A DNA stretch of 51,904 nucleotides, taken from Lachnospiraceae bacterium. GTDB taxonomy: Bacteria; Bacillota; Clostridia; Lachnospirales; Lachnospiraceae. The first letter of the stretch is position 1; the number at the start of each line of letters is the position of its first letter. Shown piece by piece: positions 38,374 through 48,865 of the stretch. The translations under genes were made by a program, and so were the position numbers. Under the pieces are notes generated by a model that searched no databases, was not told where the DNA came from, and was given only the letters and a program-made list of their open reading frames with translations. The stretch spans positions 1-51,904 of the forward strand of contig JAFLTF010000001.1 of the NCBI GenBank assembly GCA_022510585.1, written 5' to 3'.

Positions 38374-38884
38374 TGCGATTTTTTTTCTCCCTTCCTGTTT
38401 TTCGCTCATATGTCATAAACTGATAAGCAACGTCAAAATAAGTCTGTTCCTCACTCTCTGCAGTTATTTCCCAGTCCTCTGTCTCATCCAGATCCGGGAA
38501 ATATGCATCCGCATCATATACATGATCGATCTTCGTAACATACGCCGTATCACAGTACGGCAGCATCATACGATAAACACTCTCACCGCCAATGATATAG
38601 ATCTTGTCATCCTCATATTCTTTCAGTACATTAAGCAGTTCTTCCAGGCTATGGACGACGATTGCATCCTTCACCTGATAATCCGGATCCCTGGATAAAA
38701 TAATATTGGTCCTGCCCGCAAGCGGTACCCCCTGCGGAAAGGTCTCTAACGTCTTCCTTCCCAGAACCACTACCTTACCCAGTGTCTCCTGTCGGAAATT
38801 TTTATGGTCATTAGGAATCCGTACCAGAAGACCACCCTTTAATCCGATTGCCCAATGACTGTCTACTGCAACGATCAGTTTCAT
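38366..38884 (-). CDS. folA: Dihydrofolate reductase
   Basis: MKLIVAVDSHWAIGLKGGLLVRIPNDHKNFRQETLGKVVVLGRKTLETFP, IYIIGGESVYRMMLPYCDTAYVTKI. Confidence 0.95.
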   Translation of the reverse strand: MKLIVAVDSHWAIGLKGGLLVRIPNDHKNFRQETLGKVVVLGRKTLETFPQGVPLAGRTNIILSRDPDYQVKDAIVVHSLEELLNVLKEYEDDKIYIIGGESVYRMMLPYCDTAYVTKIDHVYDADAYFPDLDETEDWEITAESEEQTYFDVAYQFMTYERKTGREKKNRNE

Positions 38885-38953
38885 GATATCCTCCGCTTAG
38901 AAGCGTTTTACGCCGGTTTAGTACTCAGTTTCTATAGTTTATAACGATACTTA

Positions 38954-39802
38954 TCAGATTGCAACAGGAATATTTTCAATCTGTTCCCCAAACCTATAAT
39001 TCTCTACCTTCACATCATTTCTTGTAAACTGATAAAAATCCCTGATCTCCGGATTCAGCCAGAAAGCCGGCGCCTCATAGGCGGGACGTTTAATCAGTTC
39101 TTTGATAATAGGAATATGCCTGTCATAAATATGTGCATCGGCAATCACATGTACCAACTCTCCTACCTGCATATCACAGACCTGTGCCAACATATGCAAA
39201 AGGACCGCATACTGCACAACGTTCCAGTTATTGGCAGCAAGTACGTCCTGGGAGCGTTGATTCAATACGGCATTTAGAATCAACTTCTCCTCTCCCTTTT
39301 TCTGAGTCACATTGAAGGTCATGCTGTAGGCACAGGGATAGAGTCTCATTTCATGCAGATCTTGATGTACATAGAGATTTGTCATGATCCGCCTGCTGAA
39401 AGGATTGTTTTTCAGATCAAAAATGACCCTGTCTACCTGATCCATCATGCCTTCTTTGTACTCGTGTTTTACACCCATCTGATAACCATAGGCTTTTCCG
39501 ATAGAGCCGTCTTCATCCGCCCACTCGTCCCAGATATGGCTGTGCAGATCATGAATATTGTTGGATTTCTGCTGCCAGATCCAAAGCATTTCATCTGTTG
39601 CGCTCTTTAATGCGGTCCTTCTCAGGGTAATGATCGGAAATTCTTTAGACAGATCATATCGATTCACCACGCCGAATTTTTTGATCGTATAGGCGGGTGT
39701 CCCGTCTTCCCAGTGAGGCCTGACTTTCTCTCCCTCCGTACTGGTCCCGTTCTCCAGAATATCCTTACACATATTGATAAAAATCGTATCCGCTAAACTC
39801 AT
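38954..39802 (-). CDS. thyA: Thymidylate synthase
   Basis: LYPCAYSMTFNV, LNAVLNQRSQDVLAANNWNVVQYAVLLHMLAQV, HVIADAHIYDRHI; likely start MSLADTIF at 39800-39802. Confidence 0.95.
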   Translation of the reverse strand: MSLADTIFINMCKDILENGTSTEGEKVRPHWEDGTPAYTIKKFGVVNRYDLSKEFPIITLRRTALKSATDEMLWIWQQKSNNIHDLHSHIWDEWADEDGSIGKAYGYQMGVKHEYKEGMMDQVDRVIFDLKNNPFSRRIMTNLYVHQDLHEMRLYPCAYSMTFNVTQKKGEEKLILNAVLNQRSQDVLAANNWNVVQYAVLLHMLAQVCDMQVGELVHVIADAHIYDRHIPIIKELIKRPAYEAPAFWLNPEIRDFYQFTRNDVKVENYRFGEQIENIPVAI

Positions 39803-39858
39803 TTCCGTAATGATGTTCCTTCCCAAAATATGACACTTCTGTCAGTTTTATTCTTTCT

Positions 39859-41457
39859 CTACTTCTCATACTTCTCGCAAAGGGCATTGATCTGATCCGC
39901 AAACTTCGCCAGATCTTTATTGGCACTGCCCTGATTCTTATAAATGACGGCAACCAGCCTCTGTCCGGCAGCCACCAGTCTGGCAAAGACATCGGAGATG
40001 GCGTGTGCTTTCTTCTTCACGGCCACAGGTTCTGCTTCATAAATGAATTCATTTGCGATCAGATCATATCGGGTGCCGCTGTAGGGTGCATAGGCAGAAA
40101 GTCCATGCTCGACCTTAAGACATTCCGTAAAAAGCTTGCAGACACTGTCCTCACCGTGTACGACAAAGACCTTTTCGGGTTTCTTCTCAAAGCCTTTGAT
40201 CCAGTCAAGCAGACCTGCCTTATCCGCATGACCGCTCATACCGATCAACTGTCCGATACTGGCACGGATCTCAATGGTCTCGCCAAAGAGCCGTACTTCT
40301 TTCGCACCCTCTACGATCGCCCTGCCCAGGGTACCGTTTGCCTGATAACCGACGAACAGGATCGTACATTCCGGCCGCCACAGATTATGTTTCAGATGGT
40401 GTCTGATACGTCCGGCTTCACACATACCGGAAGCCGAAATAATCACTTTCGGTGTATTGTCAAAGTTGATCTGCTTGGACTCGTCACTGGTAATGGCAAG
40501 ATGCAGTCCCGGGAATGCAAGAGGATTGATTCCCTTTTTAAGAAGCGCCATCGCCTCCTCATCGTAGCATTCAATCGCGTCCTTCTGGAAAATACCGGTA
40601 GCTTCCACAGCCAGCGGACTGTCCACATAGACTGGAAAATCTTCAAATCCCGCTATCAGTCTTTCCTCCTTGATCTGACGCAGGAAATATAACATCTCCT
40701 GGGTCCTGCCTACGGCAAAAGAAGGAATGACCACATTACCGCCTTTGTCAAAAGTGGTTTTTAATATCTTAACCAGTTCCTCTATATAATTCACTTTCCT
40801 GTCACTGTGATATCTGTCCCCATAGGTAGATTCCATGATCACATAATCGGCATCTTTCGTCCGCTTCGGATCCTTGATAAGCGGCTGGTCTTTATTACCG
40901 ATGTCACCGGAAAAGACCAGTTTCTTCGTAACCGCACCTTCCGTCGCCCAGACTTCGATACTCGATGAACCAAGCAGATGTCCGATATCCGTAAATCGGA
41001 TCGTAAGACCCTCACATACCTGAATCTCTTTCTCATAGGAGCAGGGAATCAGTCTCTTAATGACACCGTCTGCATCCTCCATCGTATAAAGAGGAGTCAC
41101 CGGCGCATCATTTGCACTTCTTTTGGCTTTGCGGTTCTTCCACTCCGCCTCCTGCATCTGAATATGCGCACTGTCTCTTAACATAATGCTGCACAGATCC
41201 GCTGTCGCATCTGTGGCATAGATGCTTCCCCGAAATCCTCTGGAATACAAAAAAGGCAGCATGCCGGAATGGTCGATGTGTGCATGCGTCAGCAGAATGT
41301 AATCGATCATAGCCGCATCCACAGGCAGTTCACAGTTCTCAAAAACCTGCATCCCCTGTTCCATTCCGTAATCCACCAGGATATTTTTCTCATTGACACG
41401 AAGATAGTGGCAGCTGCCGGTCACTTCGTGGTCTGCTCCGATAAACATTAATTCCAT
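39859..41457 (-). CDS. MBL-fold beta-CASP (Ysh1-type) RNA-processing-like exonuclease
   Basis: LTHAHIDHSGMLPFLYSRGFRGSIYAT, FTDIGHLLGSSSIEV, VFSGDIGNKDQPLIKDP, VIPSFAVGRTQEMLYFL, ISASGMCEAGRIRHHLKHNL. Confidence 0.92.
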   Translation of the reverse strand: MELMFIGADHEVTGSCHYLRVNEKNILVDYGMEQGMQVFENCELPVDAAMIDYILLTHAHIDHSGMLPFLYSRGFRGSIYATDATADLCSIMLRDSAHIQMQEAEWKNRKAKRSANDAPVTPLYTMEDADGVIKRLIPCSYEKEIQVCEGLTIRFTDIGHLLGSSSIEVWATEGAVTKKLVFSGDIGNKDQPLIKDPKRTKDADYVIMESTYGDRYHSDRKVNYIEELVKILKTTFDKGGNVVIPSFAVGRTQEMLYFLRQIKEERLIAGFEDFPVYVDSPLAVEATGIFQKDAIECYDEEAMALLKKGINPLAFPGLHLAITSDESKQINFDNTPKVIISASGMCEAGRIRHHLKHNLWRPECTILFVGYQANGTLGRAIVEGAKEVRLFGETIEIRASIGQLIGMSGHADKAGLLDWIKGFEKKPEKVFVVHGEDSVCKLFTECLKVEHGLSAYAPYSGTRYDLIANEFIYEAEPVAVKKKAHAISDVFARLVAAGQRLVAVIYKNQGSANKDLAKFADQINALCEKYEK

Positions 41458-41575
41458 AAACAGACCTCCTTTTCTCTATCATATCATTTTTCTACAAATG
41501 CGTACAGTCAAATTCCAAAGAAATACATATGATATAAGTAAAATAAAAAAATAAAATTCAAATTGAGGTAGCACT

Positions 41576-42211
41576 ATGTTACTTACCCTTATGCCTGTGC
41601 TGCTTTTTCTATTGGCTGTATCCATAGATTCTCTGACCGCAGGATTGGCCTACGGAACTTCCAGAGTACGCATAAAGCCTCTTGCAGGTATCTTCCTCGT
41701 ATTGATCCCCTCTGCCACCATTACCGTCATGAGTAAGCTCGGCTCTCTGCTCTTTACCCTTATCCCTGCCCACCTGTTCGGTATTCTTTCTTTTCTGCTT
41801 CTGTTCTTCCTTGGCTGTGAGAAACTTCTTGAAAGCCTGATACGTCATTTAGCCAAAAGATATCCGAGTATCGTTGGCAACTGGGCATGTAAGATCAAGC
41901 AGGTAAATATTATTTTTACGATCTATTTTTCACCGGAGGATGCCAATACGCAGGATGTGCAGGTCTTAAGCGCAAAAGAGGCCTTCTTTTTAAGTCTTGC
42001 CCTGTCCCTGGACAGTACCCTTGCAAGCATGGCATTTTCTTATCAGGTATCCTCCTTGCTCTTATTTTTCCTGTTAGCGGTTCTCTTTCATTTTCTGCTC
42101 TTTTCATCAGGTTTCCTGCTGGGGACTTTGCTATCCAGAAAGTTTTCCATTGACCTGTCCTGGATCAGCGGATTGTTTCTTCTGCTACTGGCCCTGTGCA
42201 CTCTTGCATAG
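41576..42211 (+). CDS. ytaF: Sporulation membrane protein YtaF
   Basis: LLFLLAVSIDSLTAGLAYGTSRVRIKPLAGIFLVLIPS ... ALSLDSTLASMAFSY; polytopic, two repeated DS motifs. Confidence 0.82.
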   Translation: MLLTLMPVLLFLLAVSIDSLTAGLAYGTSRVRIKPLAGIFLVLIPSATITVMSKLGSLLFTLIPAHLFGILSFLLLFFLGCEKLLESLIRHLAKRYPSIVGNWACKIKQVNIIFTIYFSPEDANTQDVQVLSAKEAFFLSLALSLDSTLASMAFSYQVSSLLLFFLLAVLFHFLLFSSGFLLGTLLSRKFSIDLSWISGLFLLLLALCTLA

Positions 42212-44918
42212 TTTCTTTTCCTCTGAGGCTTCCCGAGACGGCAACCATCAATTCATGTACGATCACCGGCGTCAAGGACAATGCAAGCAGCTGAAGCCAT
42301 TCCATGCCACCCACTCTGACCGTACCAAACAGGCGGATAAGCGGCTCAATTTCAGTCACCGCAAATTGTAAAAAGAGTCCAAACGCCACTGCAAAGAGCA
42401 TAAACGGATTTTTTTTATGGTTCATGCGGAAAATAGAACGATTCACATCCCGCATTCCAATTGCATGAAAAAGCTGGCTCATTCCCAAAACCATAAAAGC
42501 ATGTGTCTGTGCTTTGGTCAAAACTGCAGAGATCTGATAGCCGTTGATAATGTTATGTAAACTTATCGGCAATCCCTCTGCCACCAGTCTGTCGTAAGGT
42601 ACTTTTAAAAAGGCGGCAAGACTCACGCCTCCGATGACCAGTCCGTAACAAATGACACAGGAAAGACCGCCCTTCGCAAAAAGGGATTCTTCTTTTTTTC
42701 TGGGCGGTTCATTCATCAGCAGATCCGTTTCATTATCATCTACCCCGAGCGCCAATGCCGGGAGGGAATCCGTGATCAAATTGATCCATAGAATAAAACT
42801 TGCTTTCAGGGGACTGGGAAAGCCTGCAATTATGGTGACAAGCATGGTCATGATCTCACCCAGATTGGAAGAGAGCAGAAACAACACCGATTTTCGGATA
42901 TTTTCGTAGATTCCCCTGCCCTCCTGAATGGCCAGCCGTATCGTTGCAAAATTATCATCCATCAACACAAAATCGGCGGCATTCCTTGCTACATCCGTGC
43001 CGTTTAGACCCATTGCAATGCCGATATCCGCTGCCTGCAGGGAAGGCGCGTCATTTACGCCGTCTCCCGTCATCGCCACCGTCTTACCAAGCTTCTTAAA
43101 GCCCTCCACGATCTTGACCTTATGCTCCGGCGTCACCCTGGCAAAAACTTTCAACTCCGACAGTTTTTTTAAGAATACATGCTCTTCCATCTCGTCCAGA
43201 TCCCTGCCCGAAATGCATTCTTTTACAGACGAAGCAAGTCCCAGTTTTTTTGCAACGGAAAATGCGGTGTTCTGATGGTCTCCGGTGATCATCACGGTCT
43301 CTACGCCCGCTTTCTTAAATTCTCCAACCGCTTCCATCGCTTCCGGTCTGACCGGATCCTGCATGCTGACAAACCCCAGAAAGCACAAATCGGTTTCCTG
43401 CATCCTTCCTTCCGGCTCCATAGCAACCGCAAGCACCCTTTTGCCTTCATTCATCAGCTTGTCTAATATATGAAGCAGAGATATCCTGTCATTTTCATAC
43501 AACATGGTTTTATGACCGTTCTGATAAAAATAGCTGCAGCATTCCAATATTTTTTCTGCGGCTCCTTTGGAATAAGCTATGAGACGACCACCCTCTTTGC
43601 CTGTCACCATATGGCAGGTAGTCATCATCTTTCGCTCCGAATCAAAGCCTATCTCATCTTTTCTGAAAAATTTATTCCTGAGTTCTGCTATGGGAACGTT
43701 GCAGTCCCGGGCCATACGGATCAGTGCCATTTCCGTAGGATCACCGAGTTCCCCCTCTTTGCCTGCGACCCCGTCATTACATAGAATACACCCCAGCATA
43801 AAATGAATCTTGCTGTCCCCGATCTGCTCTGTATCCTGCCAGAGTTTCTCCGGAAACAATGCCGGAAATCCGTCCCCATCTATCATTCTTCCATCTATAT
43901 AACATTCCGTAACAGTCATTTTATTCTGGGTCAGCGTGCCTGTTTTGTCCGAACAGACAACATCCACCGCCCCCAGCGTTTCTACGGAAGACAATTTTCT
44001 GACAATCGTCTTGGCTCTTACCATACGCGAAACACTTAAAGCAAGTACGATCGTAACAATTGCGGGAAGCCCTTCCGGTACCGCCGCTACCGTCAATGAA
44101 ACCGAAGTCAGCAGCATTTCCCCCACATTACGTTTCTGTAATACAGCAATCAAAAAAAGCAGGGCACAGATGCTTACGGCAAGAATACTGAGCGCTTTGC
44201 CCAGCTCTCCCAGTTTGATCTGGAGAGGTGTCATTTTTTCCTCTGTTTCATGTAGCATGTCTGCAATATGTCCGATTCTTGTATCCATGCCGATTGCCGT
44301 AACAATACCCCGGCCACGGCCTCTGGTTACAAAAGTTGACATATATGCCATATTTGTGCAACTGTTATTACCCTGCAGCATTTCCACATAGTCCGCATCT
44401 TTTTCCACCGGCACAGACTCTCCCGTTAGGGCAGACTCTTCCACCTGCATCCCCTGTGTCTCAAGCAAACGCAAATCAGCCGGAACCATATTTCCGGCTT
44501 CCAATAACACGATATCTCCTGTGACCAGATCCTCTGCGGATATTTTCATGGTCTTCCCTTCCCGAACCACTATCGCCTGTGGACAGGAAATCTTCTGCAG
44601 CGCCTCCACCGCTTTACCGGCTTTTCCTTCCTGAATCACACCGATCGCCGCATTCAGGACCACTACCGTAACAATGATGACCGCATCTGTGGCTTCACCC
44701 AGCAAAAGGGAAATTGCCATGGCTACGATCAGGATCAGGATCAGCGGGTCATTCAGCTGCCCCAATATCATCTGCCAGGCACTCTTTCTCTCCTGCTCCT
44801 TTAAGCAATTTGCTCCCTGCCTTGTTCTCCGCTCCAAAACCTCCTGCCTGTGAAGTCCTTTCTCCCTGTCGGATTGCAAAAGCTTCACCGTTTCTGACGC
44901 TGTTTTCATTTCATACAT
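42165..44918 (-). CDS. Calcium-transporting P-type ATPase (PMCA-type)
   Basis: VCSDKTGTLTQNKMTVTE, TGESVPVEKDADYV, MTGDGVNDAPSLQAADIGIAMG, PEGLPAIVTI. Confidence 0.95.
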   Translation of the reverse strand: MYEMKTASETVKLLQSDREKGLHRQEVLERRTRQGANCLKEQERKSAWQMILGQLNDPLILILIVAMAISLLLGEATDAVIIVTVVVLNAAIGVIQEGKAGKAVEALQKISCPQAIVVREGKTMKISAEDLVTGDIVLLEAGNMVPADLRLLETQGMQVEESALTGESVPVEKDADYVEMLQGNNSCTNMAYMSTFVTRGRGRGIVTAIGMDTRIGHIADMLHETEEKMTPLQIKLGELGKALSILAVSICALLFLIAVLQKRNVGEMLLTSVSLTVAAVPEGLPAIVTIVLALSVSRMVRAKTIVRKLSSVETLGAVDVVCSDKTGTLTQNKMTVTECYIDGRMIDGDGFPALFPEKLWQDTEQIGDSKIHFMLGCILCNDGVAGKEGELGDPTEMALIRMARDCNVPIAELRNKFFRKDEIGFDSERKMMTTCHMVTGKEGGRLIAYSKGAAEKILECCSYFYQNGHKTMLYENDRISLLHILDKLMNEGKRVLAVAMEPEGRMQETDLCFLGFVSMQDPVRPEAMEAVGEFKKAGVETVMITGDHQNTAFSVAKKLGLASSVKECISGRDLDEMEEHVFLKKLSELKVFARVTPEHKVKIVEGFKKLGKTVAMTGDGVNDAPSLQAADIGIAMGLNGTDVARNAADFVLMDDNFATIRLAIQEGRGIYENIRKSVLFLLSSNLGEIMTMLVTIIAGFPSPLKASFILWINLITDSLPALALGVDDNETDLLMNEPPRKKEESLFAKGGLSCVICYGLVIGGVSLAAFLKVPYDRLVAEGLPISLHNIINGYQISAVLTKAQTHAFMVLGMSQLFHAIGMRDVNRSIFRMNHKKNPFMLFAVAFGLFLQFAVTEIEPLIRLFGTVRVGGMEWLQLLALSLTPVIVHELMVAVSGSLRGKETMQECTGPVAEETIR

Positions 44919-45018
44919 ATTCTTTTCCCCCTAAAGCATTGAAACATGTCCTGTTTCTATACAGTATGCTTGTTCGGAAAAAGATATTACAAGCTGAGAG
45001 AATTGCCTTCTTTTGTAA

Positions 45019-45522
45019 TCAAAAGCTTCTTAGTTTATCCGTGCCGTCATCTACCGTATTCTCAATGGATCTGACGACGACATAATAGCCGTAGTCGGCA
45101 TTGACACGGACATACACCCGGTCTCCGACTTTATGACCGAGCAGCGCACTGCCAAGGGGCGACTCTGTACTGATCAGACCTTCCAGAGAATTGCCCCTGA
45201 CAGTGGTTACCAGTTTGTATTTTTCGATCGTTTTGTCCTCTTCAAAAAGGACCTCCACCGTATTGTTCATACCGACTTCGTCTTCCGGAGACTCATCGGA
45301 TACGATAATGGCGGTTTTGATCATCCTTTCCAGATAACGGATCCTGCTCTCGTTCTGGTTCTTAACTTTCTTAGCGGCATGATACTCAAAGTTTTCACTC
45401 AGATCCCCATGCGCCCTTGCCTGCTTAACATCTTCCAACGCTTCTTTACGCACCACGAGTTTACGGTATTCTATTTCTTCCTGCATCTTCTCGATATCTT
45501 TTTTGGTCAACTCATTATGCAT
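45019..45522 (-). CDS. GreA/GreB-family transcription elongation factor
   Basis: EDVKQARAHGDLSENFEYHAAKKVKNQNESRIRYLERMI, STESPLGSALLGHKVGDRVYV. Confidence 0.9.
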   Translation of the reverse strand: MHNELTKKDIEKMQEEIEYRKLVVRKEALEDVKQARAHGDLSENFEYHAAKKVKNQNESRIRYLERMIKTAIIVSDESPEDEVGMNNTVEVLFEEDKTIEKYKLVTTVRGNSLEGLISTESPLGSALLGHKVGDRVYVRVNADYGYYVVVRSIENTVDDGTDKLRSF

Positions 45523-45535
45523 AAAGTCCACTCCT

Positions 45536-46678
45536 TTAAACAGTCTGGAATTTCCCGATATATACCGGGAAGGTATCTGTACCCCGCATTTCCTTTCCTG
45601 CTGTGATCGTTACACTCTTGTCCGTTACCAGATATTCGATCTCAGCTCCTGCCTCTACTACAGTGCCCTGCATCAGGACACAGTTTTTCACCTTTGCGCC
45701 TTTAGCGATCTTCACACCACGGAACAGCACGCTGTTCTCCACTTCTCCTTCAATGACACATCCGTCCGCCGCCATAACATCCTGTACCTTCGCACCTTCA
45801 ATATATCTGGTGGGATCGCCGCCGTGCAGCTTGGTGTAGATCGGAGGTCCGTAAAAGAGTGCATCCAGATTATAATCATCCAACAGCTTCATGTTCTCGT
45901 CAAAATAACTCTTCATATCGCTGATCCGCGCCACATAACCCTCATATTTATAAGCCTGTACATTCAGGAAGTTGAGCCGCGGCAGAAGTACATCCCTTTC
46001 AAAATAGTGCTGCCCGCGCACAAATGCCGTATTGATCATCTTGACCAGTAATTCCCTTTCTATGACATAAATATTCATAGAAAGATTCTGGACTCCCGAA
46101 TCCTGCGGGTTTACAAAAATTTTGGTAATCCTGCCATCCTCAATGCCGAAGGTATAATAGAAACCTTTATCACCGGCCTGGGATGTCAGAAGGCTTTTCG
46201 GCACTTCCTGTTCATTATAGGCAACGGTAACATCTGCGCCGCTGTCAATATGCGCCTGGAGCATATCTTTAAAATCAAAGTTGACTGCAATATTCGTATC
46301 CGTCAAAATAACATATTTCTCTTTTTGATCCTTAATAAAGCCCAGTATGCCGGCCAACGCCTCCACACGCCCTACATATTGCTTGGAGGTTTTCTCCGCA
46401 AAAGGAGGAAAGATATTTAATCCGCCGTTTTTGCGCACCAGATCCCATTCACGTCCGGAACCCAGATGATCCATCAGCGAATGATAGTTGTTATTTACCA
46501 TGATGCAGACATTGTCAATGCCGCAGTTGGTCATACCCGATAAAATAAAATCGATCAAACGGTAACGGCTGGCAAAGGGAATGGATGCCATCAGGCGTAC
46601 GTTTACCAGATCCGGAACCAGAGCATCATAACTGTTCGGGAAAATAATCCCCATTGCACTTCTGTTAGGATTTAACAT
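45536..46678 (-). CDS. glgD: Glucose-1-phosphate adenylyltransferase subunit GlgD
   Basis: NTP_transferase-like with left-handed beta-helix C-terminus; no GGxGxRL nucleotide loop ([12 protein letters not shown] type); follows glgC. Confidence 0.9.
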   Translation of the reverse strand: MLNPNRSAMGIIFPNSYDALVPDLVNVRLMASIPFASRYRLIDFILSGMTNCGIDNVCIMVNNNYHSLMDHLGSGREWDLVRKNGGLNIFPPFAEKTSKQYVGRVEALAGILGFIKDQKEKYVILTDTNIAVNFDFKDMLQAHIDSGADVTVAYNEQEVPKSLLTSQAGDKGFYYTFGIEDGRITKIFVNPQDSGVQNLSMNIYVIERELLVKMINTAFVRGQHYFERDVLLPRLNFLNVQAYKYEGYVARISDMKSYFDENMKLLDDYNLDALFYGPPIYTKLHGGDPTRYIEGAKVQDVMAADGCVIEGEVENSVLFRGVKIAKGAKVKNCVLMQGTVVEAGAEIEYLVTDKSVTITAGKEMRGTDTFPVYIGKFQTV

Positions 46679-47880
46679 ATCTCTTCACCGCCTTCCACGT
46701 CTCTGTTCACCATAGCTTTGGGACCGATCACGGCATTGTCCCCGATTGTAATGCCGTCACCTACGGTCGCCACATCATTTTCATCTCCGGTGGGCATTGC
46801 GCCTACCACTGCGTTTTCACCGATCGTCACATTTTCCGCCACGATACAGTGCCGTACCACGGCGCCGGATTTCACCACCGTATTACCCATGACAACAGCA
46901 TCCTCGATTACAGCGCCTTTTTCCACCTTAACACCCTCAAACAGAATGGAATGTCTGACCGTCCCATGAATCCGGCAGCCATCAGTTACCATGGAATTCT
47001 CGATCACTGCACCTGCACTGACCTTGTGACCGGTCATACCGCTCTTGCGGCTGTAGATCTTCCAGTCTTCGTCAAACAGATTGATTCCGCTGTGATCCGG
47101 ATCCAAAACCTCCATGTTGGCCTCCCACAAGGAAGAGATCGTTCCCACATCCTTCCAGTAACCGCTGAAATGATAAGCATACATTCTCCGATTATCCCGA
47201 AGAAGATTCGGAATGATGTTGTTTCCGAAATCATTGGCGGAATTCGGATCCGCTTCATCTTCTTCCAGATACTGTTTCAAAATATCCCAGTTAAAAATAT
47301 AGATACCCATGGAAGCCAGATTGGATTTCGGCTGCTTGGGTTTCTCCTGAAATTCCGTGATCCTGTCATCTTCGCCCGCAACCATCAGTCCGAAGCGACC
47401 GGCTTCTTCCCAGGGAACTTCCATAACGGCCACGGAAAACTCCGCCTCTTTCTCTTTGTGGAACCGCAGAAAATCACTGTAATCCTGTTTACAGATCTGA
47501 TCGCCGGAAAGAATGATGACATACTCCGGATCATACCTTTCAATAAAGGAAAGATTCTGATAGATTGCATTGGCCGTTCCTTTATACCAGTCCGATTTCT
47601 TGGCCTTCTGATAAGGCGGAAGAACATGAACGCCTCCATATAAACGGTCCAGATCCCAGGGTTGTCCGTTTCCAATATACTCGTTCAGCACCAGAGGCTG
47701 ATACTGCGTCAAAATACCCACCGTATCAATCCCCGAATTGACGCAGTTAGACAGCGGAAAATCGATGATCCGATATTTCCCGCCGAAGGGGACTGCCGGT
47801 TTCGCAAGTTTTTCCGTCAATGCATAGAGCCGGGAGCCCTGTCCGCCGGCTAACAGCATTGCGATCATTTCTTTTGCCAT
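46672..47880 (-). CDS. glgC: Glucose-1-phosphate adenylyltransferase
   Basis: [56 protein letters not shown]. Confidence 0.95.
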   Translation of the reverse strand: MAKEMIAMLLAGGQGSRLYALTEKLAKPAVPFGGKYRIIDFPLSNCVNSGIDTVGILTQYQPLVLNEYIGNGQPWDLDRLYGGVHVLPPYQKAKKSDWYKGTANAIYQNLSFIERYDPEYVIILSGDQICKQDYSDFLRFHKEKEAEFSVAVMEVPWEEAGRFGLMVAGEDDRITEFQEKPKQPKSNLASMGIYIFNWDILKQYLEEDEADPNSANDFGNNIIPNLLRDNRRMYAYHFSGYWKDVGTISSLWEANMEVLDPDHSGINLFDEDWKIYSRKSGMTGHKVSAGAVIENSMVTDGCRIHGTVRHSILFEGVKVEKGAVIEDAVVMGNTVVKSGAVVRHCIVAENVTIGENAVVGAMPTGDENDVATVGDGITIGDNAVIGPKAMVNRDVEGGEEIC

Positions 47881-47904
47881 ATTGATTCCCTCCTATAGAA
47901 AATA

Positions 47905-47932
47905 AATATATCTTATACAATAAAAGATTCAA
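47905..47932 (-). promoter_or_regulatory. SigA-like promoter of glgCD
   Basis: Minus strand TTGAAT-N16-TATATT upstream of an AGGAGGG SD. Confidence 0.5.
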
Positions 47933-48138
47933 AAATATTATAGGGAAATTATACCTTAAAATGGAAAAAAATGATAGACTTTTTATGCAATTTATATAAG
48001 AAATATGTCTCTTTTTCAGCCTTCTTTGTTGTAATGGAAAAAGAGGTGTGCTAAAATGATCTACAGATATCAGTAAAGTCAAGTAAGAAGATTCACAAAC
48101 GGACTATTGTAAAAGCGTGCATATACAGGGAGACTTCT

Positions 48139-48756
48139 ATGGAGATTGGTAATATAAAACCTACAAACAATTATGCGGATAGGAACAGGATGGTTGATCA
48201 ATCCCAAAATACCGGCAAAAAAAGCATTCTTTTTACAAATGCGACAGATATAGGAAAGGCTCTGGCAACAGGCCAGGTCAAGGTGGACGGCGTCACCATC
48301 GATCTGTCCAAGGAAGCAATGCAGGCTCTTTCTGATGCAAGAGAAAAGTTCTATGCCGACAGGGATGCGGAAACGCTGCGCTATGTTGCGGAATTTAACA
48401 GCTATGCCGCCAAGGCGCAGAGTGAAGCCATGGAAGATATCTCCGAAGATATGGCTAAAGCTTTAGAAACCGCAAGGAGGATCGCCAGAGGAGATGTAGT
48501 GCCTGCAATCGATGAAAGAAAATTGTTGGAATATGACAAAGAACTCTATCAGATGGCCAAAGCTTCCGCCATGCTGCATGCAAAAGAAAAGCATAAAAAA
48601 GAAAAATCTCTTTACGAGGATGAGGAAAAGCGGGAATATACAGACCCGGAAGCAGAAACTGCTCCGATGCAGAAATATGGCGTAGAAGTGGAAGTTTCTC
48701 TGGGCGATGTGCCTGCCGTGGAGAACATTACCGAAGGACCTCTTGAGAGTTTTTAA
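48139..48756 (+). CDS. Uncharacterised small protein
   Basis: Clean ORF with SD (gggag) and flanking terminator; soluble, helical, highly charged; ETARRIARGDVVPAIDERKLLEYDKELYQMAKASAML. Confidence 0.75.
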   Translation: MEIGNIKPTNNYADRNRMVDQSQNTGKKSILFTNATDIGKALATGQVKVDGVTIDLSKEAMQALSDAREKFYADRDAETLRYVAEFNSYAAKAQSEAMEDISEDMAKALETARRIARGDVVPAIDERKLLEYDKELYQMAKASAMLHAKEKHKKEKSLYEDEEKREYTDPEAETAPMQKYGVEVEVSLGDVPAVENITEGPLESF

Positions 48757-48786
48757 ATACTATATTATATAGGAATAAATAGAAAA

Positions 48787-48840
48787 GAAAAAAGTCGCAA
48801 GTTCCGGTTTTAATAAACCGATCGATTTGCGACTTTTTGA
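48787..48840. terminator. Bidirectional Rho-independent terminator
   Basis: AAAAAAGTCGCAA ... inner CCGGTTT/AAACCG ... TTGCGACTTTTT. Confidence 0.85.
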
Positions 48841-48865
48841 TATGTTCATTATTCATGTATCCGAC

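Noticed and set aside
39859-41457. Beta-CASP protein as a novel nuclease defence gene
   Set aside because: Matches the widespread Ysh1-type MBL-fold housekeeping family; no defence neighbours.
46672-47880. Two adjacent glucose-1-phosphate adenylyltransferases as an odd duplication
   Set aside because: This is the known GlgC/GlgD two-subunit arrangement of Firmicutes.
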